Below, one piece after another: positions 45,898-53,656 of a stretch of 60,077 nt of DNA. The position numbers were made by a program, and so were the translations under genes. The notes beneath the pieces are model-generated. The model saw only the letters and a list, made by a program, of their open reading frames with translations, was not told where the DNA came from and searched no databases. This DNA is from Methylobacterium frigidaeris (lineage in GTDB: Bacteria > Pseudomonadota > Alphaproteobacteria > Rhizobiales > Beijerinckiaceae). The stretch spans positions 1 to 60,077 of the forward strand of contig NZ_BPQJ01000040.1 in NCBI RefSeq assembly GCF_022179185.1, written 5' to 3'. Every line of letters begins with the position of its first letter. The first letter of the stretch is position 1.

Positions 45898-46836
45898 ATG
45901 CGGGTGCTGGTGGTGGGGGCCGGCGCGACCGGCGGATATTTCGGGGCACGGCTCGCGGCGGCGGGCCGCGACGTGACCTTCCTGGTCCGGCCGGCCCGGG
46001 CGGCGCGGCTGGCCGAAGACGGCCTCTCGGTGAGGAGCCCGCTCGGGGATTTCCGCGTCGAGGGGCCTGCGACCGTCACGGCGGGCGCGATTCCCGGGCC
46101 CTTCGACCTCGTGCTCCTCAGTTGCAAGGCCTACGACCTGGCGGGCGCCCTCGACGATGTCGCCCCGGCGGTCGGGAGCGGCACGCTGGTGCTGCCGATC
46201 CTCAACGGTCTGGCGCATCTCGACGCCCTCGACGCGCGATTCGGGCCGGAGCGGGTGCTCGGCGGCTCCTGCGCCATCGCGGCGACGCTCTCGCCCGAGG
46301 GCGAGATCGTGCAGATGAGCGAGTTGCACGCGCTCACCTTCGGCGAGCGGGACGGGACGCGCCCGGATCGCATCGCCCGTGTCGCCACCGTCATGGAGGG
46401 GGCGGGCTTCGCCGCGCGGCTCAGCGACAAGATCCTGCTCGAGATGTGGGAGAAGTGGGTCTTCCTCGCGACGCTCGCCTGTGGCACCGGCCTGATGCGG
46501 GCCCCCATCGGCGACATCGTGGCGGCACCGGGCGGGCGTGACCTGCTGCTCGGCCTGCTGGACGAGTGCCGTGGCATCGCGGCGGGGGCCGGCCACGCGC
46601 CGCGGGAGAAGTTCCTGGAGACCAGCCGCGGCACCCTGACGGCGGCCGGCTCCCGCTTCACCGCCTCGATGCTGCGCGACATCGAGAAGGGCGCCCGGAT
46701 CGAGGCCGACCACATCGTCGGCGACCTCCTGGCCCGCGGCCGCCAGGCGGACCCGGACGGGGCGTGGCCGCACCTCGCGACCGCCTATACCCACCTGAAG
46801 GCCTACGAGAACCGGCGGGCTCGGGAGCAGGGCTGA
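45898..46836 (+). CDS. panE: 2-dehydropantoate 2-reductase
   Basis: A 312-residue ketopantoate reductase of the ApbA/PanE family, which makes pantoate for coenzyme A with NADPH. The start has the Rossmann motif VLVVGAGATGGYFGARLAAAG. LLSCKAYDL carries the catalytic Lys. The C-terminal ILLEMWEKWVFLATLACGT and SRFTASMLRDIEKGARIEAD are characteristic. AGGAGG lies before the ATG. The family includes paralogues on other 2-oxo acids; there are no other pan genes nearby. Confidence 0.88.
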   Translation: MRVLVVGAGATGGYFGARLAAAGRDVTFLVRPARAARLAEDGLSVRSPLGDFRVEGPATVTAGAIPGPFDLVLLSCKAYDLAGALDDVAPAVGSGTLVLPILNGLAHLDALDARFGPERVLGGSCAIAATLSPEGEIVQMSELHALTFGERDGTRPDRIARVATVMEGAGFAARLSDKILLEMWEKWVFLATLACGTGLMRAPIGDIVAAPGGRDLLLGLLDECRGIAAGAGHAPREKFLETSRGTLTAAGSRFTASMLRDIEKGARIEADHIVGDLLARGRQADPDGAWPHLATAYTHLKAYENRRAREQG

Positions 46837-46936
46837 GCGAAGGATCGACGGCCCGGGGCACCGGGTCTCGACGAAGATCCCGGGAGGACGGTCGGCACCA
46901 TCCTCCCCCGCCGTCGCATCGTGCCGGTGGATCCCC

Positions 46937-46970
46937 GACACCACTTGGCCGAGGACACCACTTGGCCGAG
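46937..46970. repeat. Two-copy 17-base tandem repeat
   Basis: GACACCACTTGGCCGAG occurs twice head to tail between panE and the oxidase gene. No gene uses it. Confidence 0.7.
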
Positions 46971-47029
46971 GATGATGGCTTCGCCGGCGCCGGGCCGTGG
47001 CTCACGCCCGCCGCGGCCGAGAGGCAGGG

Positions 47030-49708
47030 TTACTGCGACAGGAAGGTCTGGTTCGCCCCTCCGTGGCAGGTCCAGACCGCCGTCTTCTCACCGGGCTGCG
47101 TCGAAGCGTACAAGACATCGAGGCAGAGATTCGCGTTGACCGAGACGAGGGCGTTGCCGGTCCCCTGCGCCCGCGACGTCCAGGCCTGGTTCGTCCCGCC
47201 GTGGCAGGTCCACTGGTAGATCGGCGAGCCCGGGGCGGGCACCTCCGCTAGCGAGAGGTCGAGGCACTTGCCGGACGCCTTGTTGACGTAGGCGAGGCCG
47301 CCGTTGCTGGGGGTGCTCGTCCAGGTCTGTTCGGCCGAGCCGTTGCACGCCTGCTGGGTCACGGCGCCGCCGTCGCTCGCGTCGCCGGCCGCGACCGACA
47401 GGCACATCCCCGAATGCGCCGCCTTCAGGACCGAGCCCGTGGGGGTCAGGCCGGAAGCAGGGCAGAACGAGGCGTCCTGGTTGAAGGTGGGGCCACCGTC
47501 CGGCTTGGCGATGTAGAAGGTGAAGTTCTGGTGGCGCAGGTAGTAGCCCGGCCAGTCGACCGACTCGTAGGACGTGCAGGTTCCGGTATTGCAGCCGCAG
47601 GTGCCGGCGAGAGCCGCGCGCGGGGTGAAGGTCGAGCCCTTCTTGAAGATGTCGCCGCCGTCGTTGGCCTGCTGGAAGATCTGGAAGTTCTGATGGCGCA
47701 GGAACTGGTTGGGGCTGGTGGTCGACTGGAACGAGACGCCCTCGCCGGCCAGTCCCGGCACCTGCCGGAAGGTCGCCTGCTGACGGTCGCTCGCACCGGC
47801 CGGCACGACCAGGCGGGCCGTGCCGCCGACGTTGGTGAGGTAGCTCGTCGTGTAGTTGCTCGATTGCAGGCTCACCGCAGCGCCGGTACCGGCCGTCGTG
47901 CCAGTCCCGCCCGTACCACCGCCACCACCGGTGCCGCCCGTGCCACCACTGCCGGATCCGCCGGTACCGCCATTCTGGCCACCCGTGCCGCCGGCCACCG
48001 CCGGGGCCGCCACCTGGCTCGGCGCCGCGACGCCCGCACCCAGCGCCACGATCACGCCCGGCGAGGGCACGCCCTTCTGGTCGACCGCGACGAGCTGGTA
48101 GTAGCCTGGGGGTGCGATGTTGCCGGATGCCGGCGCCTGCACCGTCACGGCATTGCCGGCCTGGGTGAAGGCGGCGACGTAGCGCCGCTGGCCCGAGTTG
48201 AAGCTGTGCGTCACCGTGCTCAAGCCCACCAGCACGACCTGCGACAGGCCGTTCTGGGAGGTGAGCTCGAATTGCAGCGTCTGGCCGTGCTGGAGTTGGG
48301 CCGTCGAGAGGCTGACGATCTGCGGCCGCGGGGCGAGCGCCGTCTTGCCGTTCACCGTCGTGAACAGGTAGGGCGGGTAGAACACCTCGACGTTCTGGTT
48401 CGCCACTGGCCCGGGCGCACCGCCGCCAGCGATGAGGAGCGCCCCGTTCTGCATCAGGATCGCGGTCGAGTGGTAGCCGCGATAGACCCCGCCCGAGGCG
48501 CCGACCGACCAGCGGCCGGTCCGCGGGTCCCAGATCTCCGATTGTAGCACGATGTCGCCGCCGCCCCGGTCGTTGAACTTGCTGCCGCCGGTCACCGCGA
48601 CCTGCCCGGTCGGCAGCACCGTGGCATTGGCCCAGGCGCGGCCGACGCTCATCGGATTCGTGTCGGTCACCTTCGGGTTGGCGCCATTGATGTCGATGAT
48701 CGACGCGCGGCTGCTCGACAGGAAGCCGTTTCCGTTGTCGTAGCTGTTGCCGCCGACCTGGAGGATCTTGCCGGTGTCGTACATCACCGCGGTCGAGACT
48801 GGGCCGACATTCGGCGCGTCGGTGGCCGAGTTGGCGTTGCGCTGCGGCTCCTTGAAGTTCATCGCCGTCACGGCTCCATTACCCGACGGGTCGAGGTACC
48901 ACATCTTGTCGGAGGTGATGCCGAACACCTTTCCGTTCGGGGCGATCCAGGCGCGGGGATACCACCATCTGTTGTTGTCGGGCCCGAACGCGTCGCGACT
49001 CTTGGCGCCGAACAGGCTCTTCCACCTGGTGCCGTCATAGACCTCCGGGGTCATCCCGGTCATCAGGCCCTTGTCGATGCTGCCCTGCGGATCGTCCCAG
49101 CCGCCCTGATAGGGGTAGGAGCCGCCCATGATGATCTGCTGGCCGTTGGGTAGCGTCAGCATGGTCGAGTAGTAGCGGTCGTTGGCGAGCCTGGCGGCGG
49201 CGGCGGTCACGCCGGTGGCGGTGCCGTTGAGGACGACGCTGCCCTTGTCGTTGCCGTTGTCGAAGATGCCGCCCGAGATCAGCAGCGATCCGTCGGCCCG
49301 GAAGGACTGCGCGGCGCAGAAGCTGTTGACGCCGGCGACACCCGGAAGCGTCACATGGCCGCCGGCGAGGCCTTGAGTCGGAGTCCAGATGTCGAAGGTG
49401 CGGCCGTCCTGGGTGTCTGGGTTGCCGCCCGGCGTGCCGTAGGAGGCAACCTTGCCACTCGGCAGAAGGCTCAGCGTGATGGCGTTCATCGGCCAGCCCT
49501 TGACGCCGGACCACAGGCCCGCCGCAGGCGCGGTGTCGGGCAGCGGCAGGCCGGCCATCAGCGGGTCGGCAGCCTGGTTCACCACGACCCGGAACTGGGC
49601 GGCCTGCGCCGGGGAGAGGAGGCCCGTCGCCAGCACCGTGGCGGAGAGGAGGGTAGCATGGCGCAGGCGCAGCCGGCGCCGGCTCGCGGCGTGTGTCACG
49701 TCGATCAT
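47030..49708 (-). CDS. Secreted copper-radical oxidase with AbfB and ricin-B lectin modules
   Basis: An 892-residue exported protein. A signal peptide (to about residue 37) is followed by a seven-bladed kelch domain and a DUF1929-type C-terminal domain (to about 560). A Gly/Thr-rich linker spans 572-608, an AbfB-like sugar-binding domain 612-755, and a ricin-B trefoil 757-892. The galactose/glyoxal-oxidase residues are all present: Cys131 (NSFCAAQ) and Tyr180 (DRYYSTM) for the thioether radical, Tyr412 and His413 (GYHSTAI), and His501 (VTHSFNSGQRR). Such enzymes oxidise alcohols or aldehydes and give hydrogen peroxide. It is cotranscribed with the SCO-like gene 21 bases upstream. Confidence 0.88.
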   Translation of the reverse strand: MIDVTHAASRRRLRLRHATLLSATVLATGLLSPAQAAQFRVVVNQAADPLMAGLPLPDTAPAAGLWSGVKGWPMNAITLSLLPSGKVASYGTPGGNPDTQDGRTFDIWTPTQGLAGGHVTLPGVAGVNSFCAAQSFRADGSLLISGGIFDNGNDKGSVVLNGTATGVTAAAARLANDRYYSTMLTLPNGQQIIMGGSYPYQGGWDDPQGSIDKGLMTGMTPEVYDGTRWKSLFGAKSRDAFGPDNNRWWYPRAWIAPNGKVFGITSDKMWYLDPSGNGAVTAMNFKEPQRNANSATDAPNVGPVSTAVMYDTGKILQVGGNSYDNGNGFLSSSRASIIDINGANPKVTDTNPMSVGRAWANATVLPTGQVAVTGGSKFNDRGGGDIVLQSEIWDPRTGRWSVGASGGVYRGYHSTAILMQNGALLIAGGGAPGPVANQNVEVFYPPYLFTTVNGKTALAPRPQIVSLSTAQLQHGQTLQFELTSQNGLSQVVLVGLSTVTHSFNSGQRRYVAAFTQAGNAVTVQAPASGNIAPPGYYQLVAVDQKGVPSPGVIVALGAGVAAPSQVAAPAVAGGTGGQNGGTGGSGSGGTGGTGGGGGTGGTGTTAGTGAAVSLQSSNYTTSYLTNVGGTARLVVPAGASDRQQATFRQVPGLAGEGVSFQSTTSPNQFLRHQNFQIFQQANDGGDIFKKGSTFTPRAALAGTCGCNTGTCTSYESVDWPGYYLRHQNFTFYIAKPDGGPTFNQDASFCPASGLTPTGSVLKAAHSGMCLSVAAGDASDGGAVTQQACNGSAEQTWTSTPSNGGLAYVNKASGKCLDLSLAEVPAPGSPIYQWTCHGGTNQAWTSRAQGTGNALVSVNANLCLDVLYASTQPGEKTAVWTCHGGANQTFLSQ

Positions 49709-49729
49709 GGGTGAACTCTCGCTGGAAGG

Positions 49730-50392
49730 TCAGAGCTTGTGCGGGGCCGCTTCCGTCGCGCGTCCGGACGGCGCGTCGAGGCCCTGCGTGAAGGTGCTGA
49801 GGAGGGCGATGTCGCCCTCGAGCCGCGGTCGGTCGACCGGATCGCCGCCATAGGTCATGGCGATCCCGCCGCGCCGGTCGAAAACCAGGATCTGCGGCGG
49901 GGGCTCCGGCAGCGACGCCGCCGGGTAGCGCATCATCGCGGTGAGCGAAGCGGTCCAGGCCGCATCCCCGGCGAGGAAGCGCAGGCGCGTGCTCGCCCCG
50001 ACCGTGCCGTCGATGAAGGCGCGCAGCCGCCCGGCATCATGGCCCGCATCGTCGAGGGAGACGGTCATGAACACCGCCCGGTCACGCATCGGGCCCGGCA
50101 AGGCCTTGGCAACCCGATCCAGGTCGAGGGTGCGGGTGACGCAGAGGATCGAGCAATCGGCGGCCACGAACGTCACGACGGTGATCCGGTCGCGCAGATC
50201 CGCCGGGCTCAGCGCGACGCCGTGCTGGTCGACTCGCCGCGCAGCGTCACCGGCGTGCCACAGGAGATGATCCAGGTCGCTCCGCGGCCTTTCCGCTGGG
50301 ATCGTCTGTGGCTCGATCGAGGCGGTACTCGGGATGCCCCAGAGGGGTAGGCTGACCACGAGGGCCGTGATGGAGTTCACTGTCGGCCACAT
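49730..50392 (-). CDS. SCO1/SenC-like copper chaperone or thioredoxin-like protein
   Basis: A 220-residue protein of the SCO type. A hydrophobic N-terminus (residues 8-25) suggests export. The conserved part is LRDRITVVTFVAADCSILCVTRT, with the two cysteines as C80-SIL-C84, the spacing of the SCO copper-site CxxxC. The third ligand, usually a His near the C-terminus, is not clearly present (FDRRGG stands where DHS-like sequence is expected). It is the first gene of a pair with the copper-radical oxidase, so delivery of copper to, or redox maturation of, that oxidase is a reasonable guess. Confidence 0.75.
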   Translation of the reverse strand: MWPTVNSITALVVSLPLWGIPSTASIEPQTIPAERPRSDLDHLLWHAGDAARRVDQHGVALSPADLRDRITVVTFVAADCSILCVTRTLDLDRVAKALPGPMRDRAVFMTVSLDDAGHDAGRLRAFIDGTVGASTRLRFLAGDAAWTASLTAMMRYPAASLPEPPPQILVFDRRGGIAMTYGGDPVDRPRLEGDIALLSTFTQGLDAPSGRATEAAPHKL

Positions 50393-51132
50393 GCTTCGTC
50401 AACGCAATTCATGATCCGGTTGTCCCAGTTCCGAACCTGCCGAAAGGGCGTTTACATCCCGTAATCGCCCGCGGATAACGAATTATGACCAGAATTCTGT
50501 TGCGGACAGCTGTGTCGACACCGGCGCAACCTGAAGTATAATACTCCGCGACAACGCGTCAGCATTAATGAAACACGGATACTTTCGTTAGAAAGGCCGA
50601 GATCGGAAGTAGACCCGGCTTTGGGCTGGACGGTGGGGAGGATGGTGTCGAAGGTCGACGCTGCGATCCGCTCGTCGAGGCGGGCGGGGGCGGCCAGCGC
50701 TCCTGCGATGGACACACCGGGAAACGTCACGCAGCGACCGGCGCTTCGGTAAAGCCGGCGGTCTTCCGATGCTCGATCCGATGATCACAACCTGCTCGCC
50801 GGGCATCACGTCGATGTCGAGCGGAGCCAATGCCCTTGGCAGTCGGTCATACCAAACGACGTGATCGTCGCCGCGGCCTGCCAGATAGCGACGATCCGTC
50901 GGACCCGCCACCCGATCCTCGAAGTCGCGAGCGGCGCCTTGCATCCGGGCCCCGACGTCAAGGCCCGCTTGCCCGGGATTGTTCGGCGCGGGGGAGAGCG
51001 GTGGGCCATCACCGGATATGCGGGAACGACACGGGCATCCCTCGCGCGAGGGCACCGGCAGCCCCTTTGTTCGCATAAGCAGTTTTTCTCAGAGAACTTT
51101 TCGCTGAAAGCGGGCGGGCCTTGCTCCAAGGG
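50393..51132. other. Relic-rich intergenic stretch
   Basis: The first 200 bases are less GC-rich and probably hold the promoter of the SCO-oxidase pair. The rest contains decayed coding remnants listed separately. No intact gene is seen. Confidence 0.5.
50620..50900 (-). pseudogene. ABC-transporter fragments
   Basis: Minus-strand 50863-50777 reads ALAPLDIDVMPGEQVVIIGSS, the start of an ABC ATPase up to the Walker A loop. At 50685-50620 another frame gives ARLDERIAASTFDTIL, resembling the membrane part of type I secretion ATPases. The two are out of frame and in an unusual order, so the gene is decayed or rearranged. The family call is tentative. Confidence 0.4.
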
Positions 51133-51400
51133 CATCGCCTCGATCAGATCCTGCCCGATCCCGTTGCGGGACCCCGCGTGCAGGTGGTCAACGAAAGCCC
51201 TTACCTTCGGTGTCATGAACCGGTTGGCGGCCCATTCGACGTTGGGCGTTCCCGTCCTCTCTGTCTCCCGCTCCAGAACCGCCACCCGCGCACCGGAGGC
51301 GAGATGGTCGTGGAAGAGGTAATCCGGCAGGACCGCGATGCCAGCTCCGGCGAGAACCATCTCGCGGAGCGGATCGATGACGTTGGCGGTAGCGCGGCGG
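51133..51400 (-). pseudogene. LysR regulator, C-terminal relic
   Basis: The minus strand reads NVIDPLREMVLAGAGIAVLPD, then VEWAANRFMTPKVRAFVDHL, which is the end of a LysR effector domain. The helix-turn-helix is not found upstream. Further upstream only a short GRVAVASCPIRLGQ resembles the start of that domain. The gene is dead. Confidence 0.65.
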
Positions 51401-51509
51401 CCGGCTCGACCGCGCCGGCATCCCGCGAGGGTCAGGGCGACATCTTCAACACGCCCGAGCAGGTGGCGGACTGGTGGCGTGACCCGCGGGCGCGCCGAGA
51501 GGATGATCA

Positions 51510-51640
51510 GCGACGGGACCATGATCTGGCCGGCTTCGGGCAGCCCTTCATCGCCAACCCCGACCTCGTGGAGCGGCTGCGCAACGGCTCGCCGCTGACC
51601 CAGCCTGATCGGGCAACTTGCTACGGCGACGCGGCCGGTG
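51510..51640 (+). pseudogene. Old Yellow Enzyme (alkene reductase) C-terminal relic
   Basis: Plus-strand translation gives DLAGFGQPFIANPDLVERLR and PLTQPDRATCYG. This is the FMN-binding C-terminus of NemA/OYE-type reductases. No upstream part is found. Together with the LysR relic on the other strand it looks like the remains of a divergent reductase/regulator pair. Confidence 0.65.
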
Positions 51641-51956
51641 ACATCGACCACACGGCTCGCGCGGCGCCGGACTCTCGCAATCGGGGTCGCCCGCACCGAG
51701 GATGACCACCGGCCGTGCGGCGCGCGGGTACCCCGGCCTGTGCGGAGGCTCCTGGCGTGTCGGACCTGCCGATGGGTTGTCGTCTTGAGCCGGCGCCGGA
51801 TGCTCGGTCGGCATTTCCCGGCCGCCTTCGCTGCGCACGGCCCGAGCAACCAGGCCCGGATCGCTTGGGCAGAGGGTCGAACTCGATGGGAGCGCCAGCG
51901 CCTTCTTTCAGAACTCCGAAAAGATCAGCTGAAATGCCTTCCGGGGCCAACACATT

Positions 51957-52436
51957 TCATTTCTTGCAACTCACCAGGCCGAGCGATCTTTCAAGCGTCA
52001 GCATGATGTCATCGAGCGCGCTCGATTGGGCCGGGCTGAGACCCGACAAAAGCTTCTCCTCGCGCGCGCGCAGCAGCGGGAGAAGTTCTTCGTAGACCTC
52101 CCGCCCTTTCGGCGTCAGCTGAAGCATGATCTCGCGGCGATCGTCGCCACTCTCGAGACGCTCGACGAAGCCAAGCTCCGTGAGCTGGCTGACGGCGCGG
52201 CTGATCCGGGATTTGTGCGTGCGCGTGCAGCGCACGACGTAGTTGGCGCTTCGCGGCTCGTCATGCATGCCCAAGGTCGCCATGACCCGCCACTCCGGGA
52301 TGTCGATGCCGAAACGCGCGTAGTCAGCCGCCAGGGCGTTGCTGAACTCGGCCGCGAGGCGGTTGAGCCGGAACGGCACGAAGCGGAGCAAGTCCAGACG
52401 ATCCATACCCCCGTTCGTCATGTACCCTCTCGCCAT
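51957..52436 (-). CDS. MarR-family regulator of the homogentisate operon
   Basis: A 159-residue winged-helix regulator. The DNA-binding part covers about residues 45-115 (IPEWRVMATLGMHDEPRSANYV, THKSRISRAVSQLTELGFVERL, DDRREIMLQLTPKG). AGAGGGGG lies before the ATG at 52436. It faces the catabolic operon from 200 bases away, the usual layout of a repressor released by the pathway substrate. Two palindromic sites in the gap are its likely targets. The ligand may be homogentisate or an aromatic precursor; this is inference. Confidence 0.88.
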   Translation of the reverse strand: MARGYMTNGGMDRLDLLRFVPFRLNRLAAEFSNALAADYARFGIDIPEWRVMATLGMHDEPRSANYVVRCTRTHKSRISRAVSQLTELGFVERLESGDDRREIMLQLTPKGREVYEELLPLLRAREEKLLSGLSPAQSSALDDIMLTLERSLGLVSCKK

Positions 52437-52452
52437 GCCCCCTCTTGATCGC

Positions 52453-52469
52453 CGTGCCGCAGCGGCACG
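52453..52469. promoter_or_regulatory. Palindrome close to the MarR gene start
   Basis: CGTGCCGC-A-GCGGCACG, a perfect 8-bp inverted repeat, 17 bases upstream of the MarR ATG. It may be a separate operator for the regulator or a stem in its leader. Confidence 0.45.
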
Positions 52470-52486
52470 ATCATAGCCTATGCCAC

Positions 52487-52533
52487 TTGACGGTTGCGAT
52501 CGCAACCGTCTATGCATGGTTGCACTCGCAACA
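52487..52533 (+). promoter_or_regulatory. Promoter and operators of the homogentisate operon
   Basis: A TTGACG box (52487-52492) and TATGCA (52511-52516) with an 18-base spacer form a likely promoter. Between them lies a perfect 22-base palindrome (52489-52510; GACGGTTGCGA and its complement). A second site GTTGC-ACTC-GCAAC (52519-52532) shares the GTTGC(N4)GCAAC core and is centred 26 bases downstream. A MarR dimer bound here would block RNA polymerase. Confidence 0.7.
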
Positions 52534-52636
52534 AGCACGGCGGCCGTGACTTCTCTATGCCGAAGCGCGCGGCCTGCGCGGTGGTCCCGGGCGGATGATC
52601 CGCTCCGGTCCGGGACGTACGAGGGAGGAGAGCCGC

Positions 52637-53590
52637 ATGAGCAAGGGTTTCGCCAGCCAGGCCGATCTGGTCGAGAAGAAGGAAACCTTCTCCGAACTGG
52701 CGCCCGGGGTCTACGCCCTCACCGCCGAAGGCGACCCGAATTCCGGCATCGTCGTCGGCGACGATTCGGTGCTGGTGATCGACGCCCGCGCCACGCCTCG
52801 GATGGCCGGCGACCTGGTAGCCCGGGTCCGCGAGGTCACCGACAAGCCGATCCGCCACGTGCTGCTGACCCACTACCACGCTGTGCGGGTGCTCGGCGTC
52901 GCCGGCTATCCGGACCGGGTCAACGTCATCGCCAGCGACGTCGCCCGCGCGATGATCGTCGAGCGCGGGCAGCAGGACATGGATTCCGAGATCCAGCGCT
53001 TCCCGCGGCTGTTCCGCGGGCGTGAGGAAATCCCGGGCCTGACCTGGCCGACCCTGACCTTCCGCGGCGAGATGACCCTGTGGCTCGGCGCGCGCGAGGT
53101 GCGGATCATCCATGCGGGCCGCGGCCACACCGCCGGCGACACCATCGCGTGGCTGCCGCAAGAACAGGTGCTGTTCTCCGGCGACCTCGTCGAGTACGGC
53201 GCCACCCCCTATTGCGGCGACGCCCACTTCCAGGACTGGCCCGCTACCCTCGACCGCCTGGAGGCGCTCCAGCCCAAGGCGCTGGTGCCGGGCCGCGGCG
53301 AGGCGCTGACGACGCCCGACCGGATCCGCGAGGGGCTGGAGGGTACCCGCGCCTTCCTGCGCGACCTCTACGCCGTCGCCGAGGCCGGTGTCGCGGCCGG
53401 GCACGACCTCAAGACGGTCTACGACCGGGCGATGAGCGAGATGCGGCCCAAATACGGGCACTGGGTCATCTTCGAGCATTGCATGCCCTTCGACGTGAGC
53501 CGCGCCTACGACGAGGCGAAGGGGATCGACACGCCCCGGATCTGGACCGCAGAGCGCGACATCGAGATGTGGCGAGCCCTCGAAGGCTGA
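52637..53590 (+). CDS. MBL-fold protein of the homogentisate operon
   Basis: A 317-residue metallo-beta-lactamase-fold protein. The metal motif normally reads THxHxDH, but here it is THYHAVRVLG, so the Asp and last His are replaced. The later motifs GRGHTAGDTIAW (His) and FSGDLVEYG (Asp) are kept. One metal site may thus be lost. Typical members hydrolyse thioesters or lactones. Its place at the head of the homogentisate operon suggests a role in an earlier step of aromatic breakdown. GGGAGGAG precedes the ATG. Confidence 0.85.
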   Translation: MSKGFASQADLVEKKETFSELAPGVYALTAEGDPNSGIVVGDDSVLVIDARATPRMAGDLVARVREVTDKPIRHVLLTHYHAVRVLGVAGYPDRVNVIASDVARAMIVERGQQDMDSEIQRFPRLFRGREEIPGLTWPTLTFRGEMTLWLGAREVRIIHAGRGHTAGDTIAWLPQEQVLFSGDLVEYGATPYCGDAHFQDWPATLDRLEALQPKALVPGRGEALTTPDRIREGLEGTRAFLRDLYAVAEAGVAAGHDLKTVYDRAMSEMRPKYGHWVIFEHCMPFDVSRAYDEAKGIDTPRIWTAERDIEMWRALEG

Positions 53591-53656
53591 CGCCTCCATC
53601 CGCCAACGAACGATGCCCGGACCCACCGGGCACGGCATCCGGCTCAGGTAACGCCC

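Noticed and set aside
46937..46970. CRISPR-like repeat
   Set aside because: Two head-to-tail copies without spacers; no array and no cas genes in the window.
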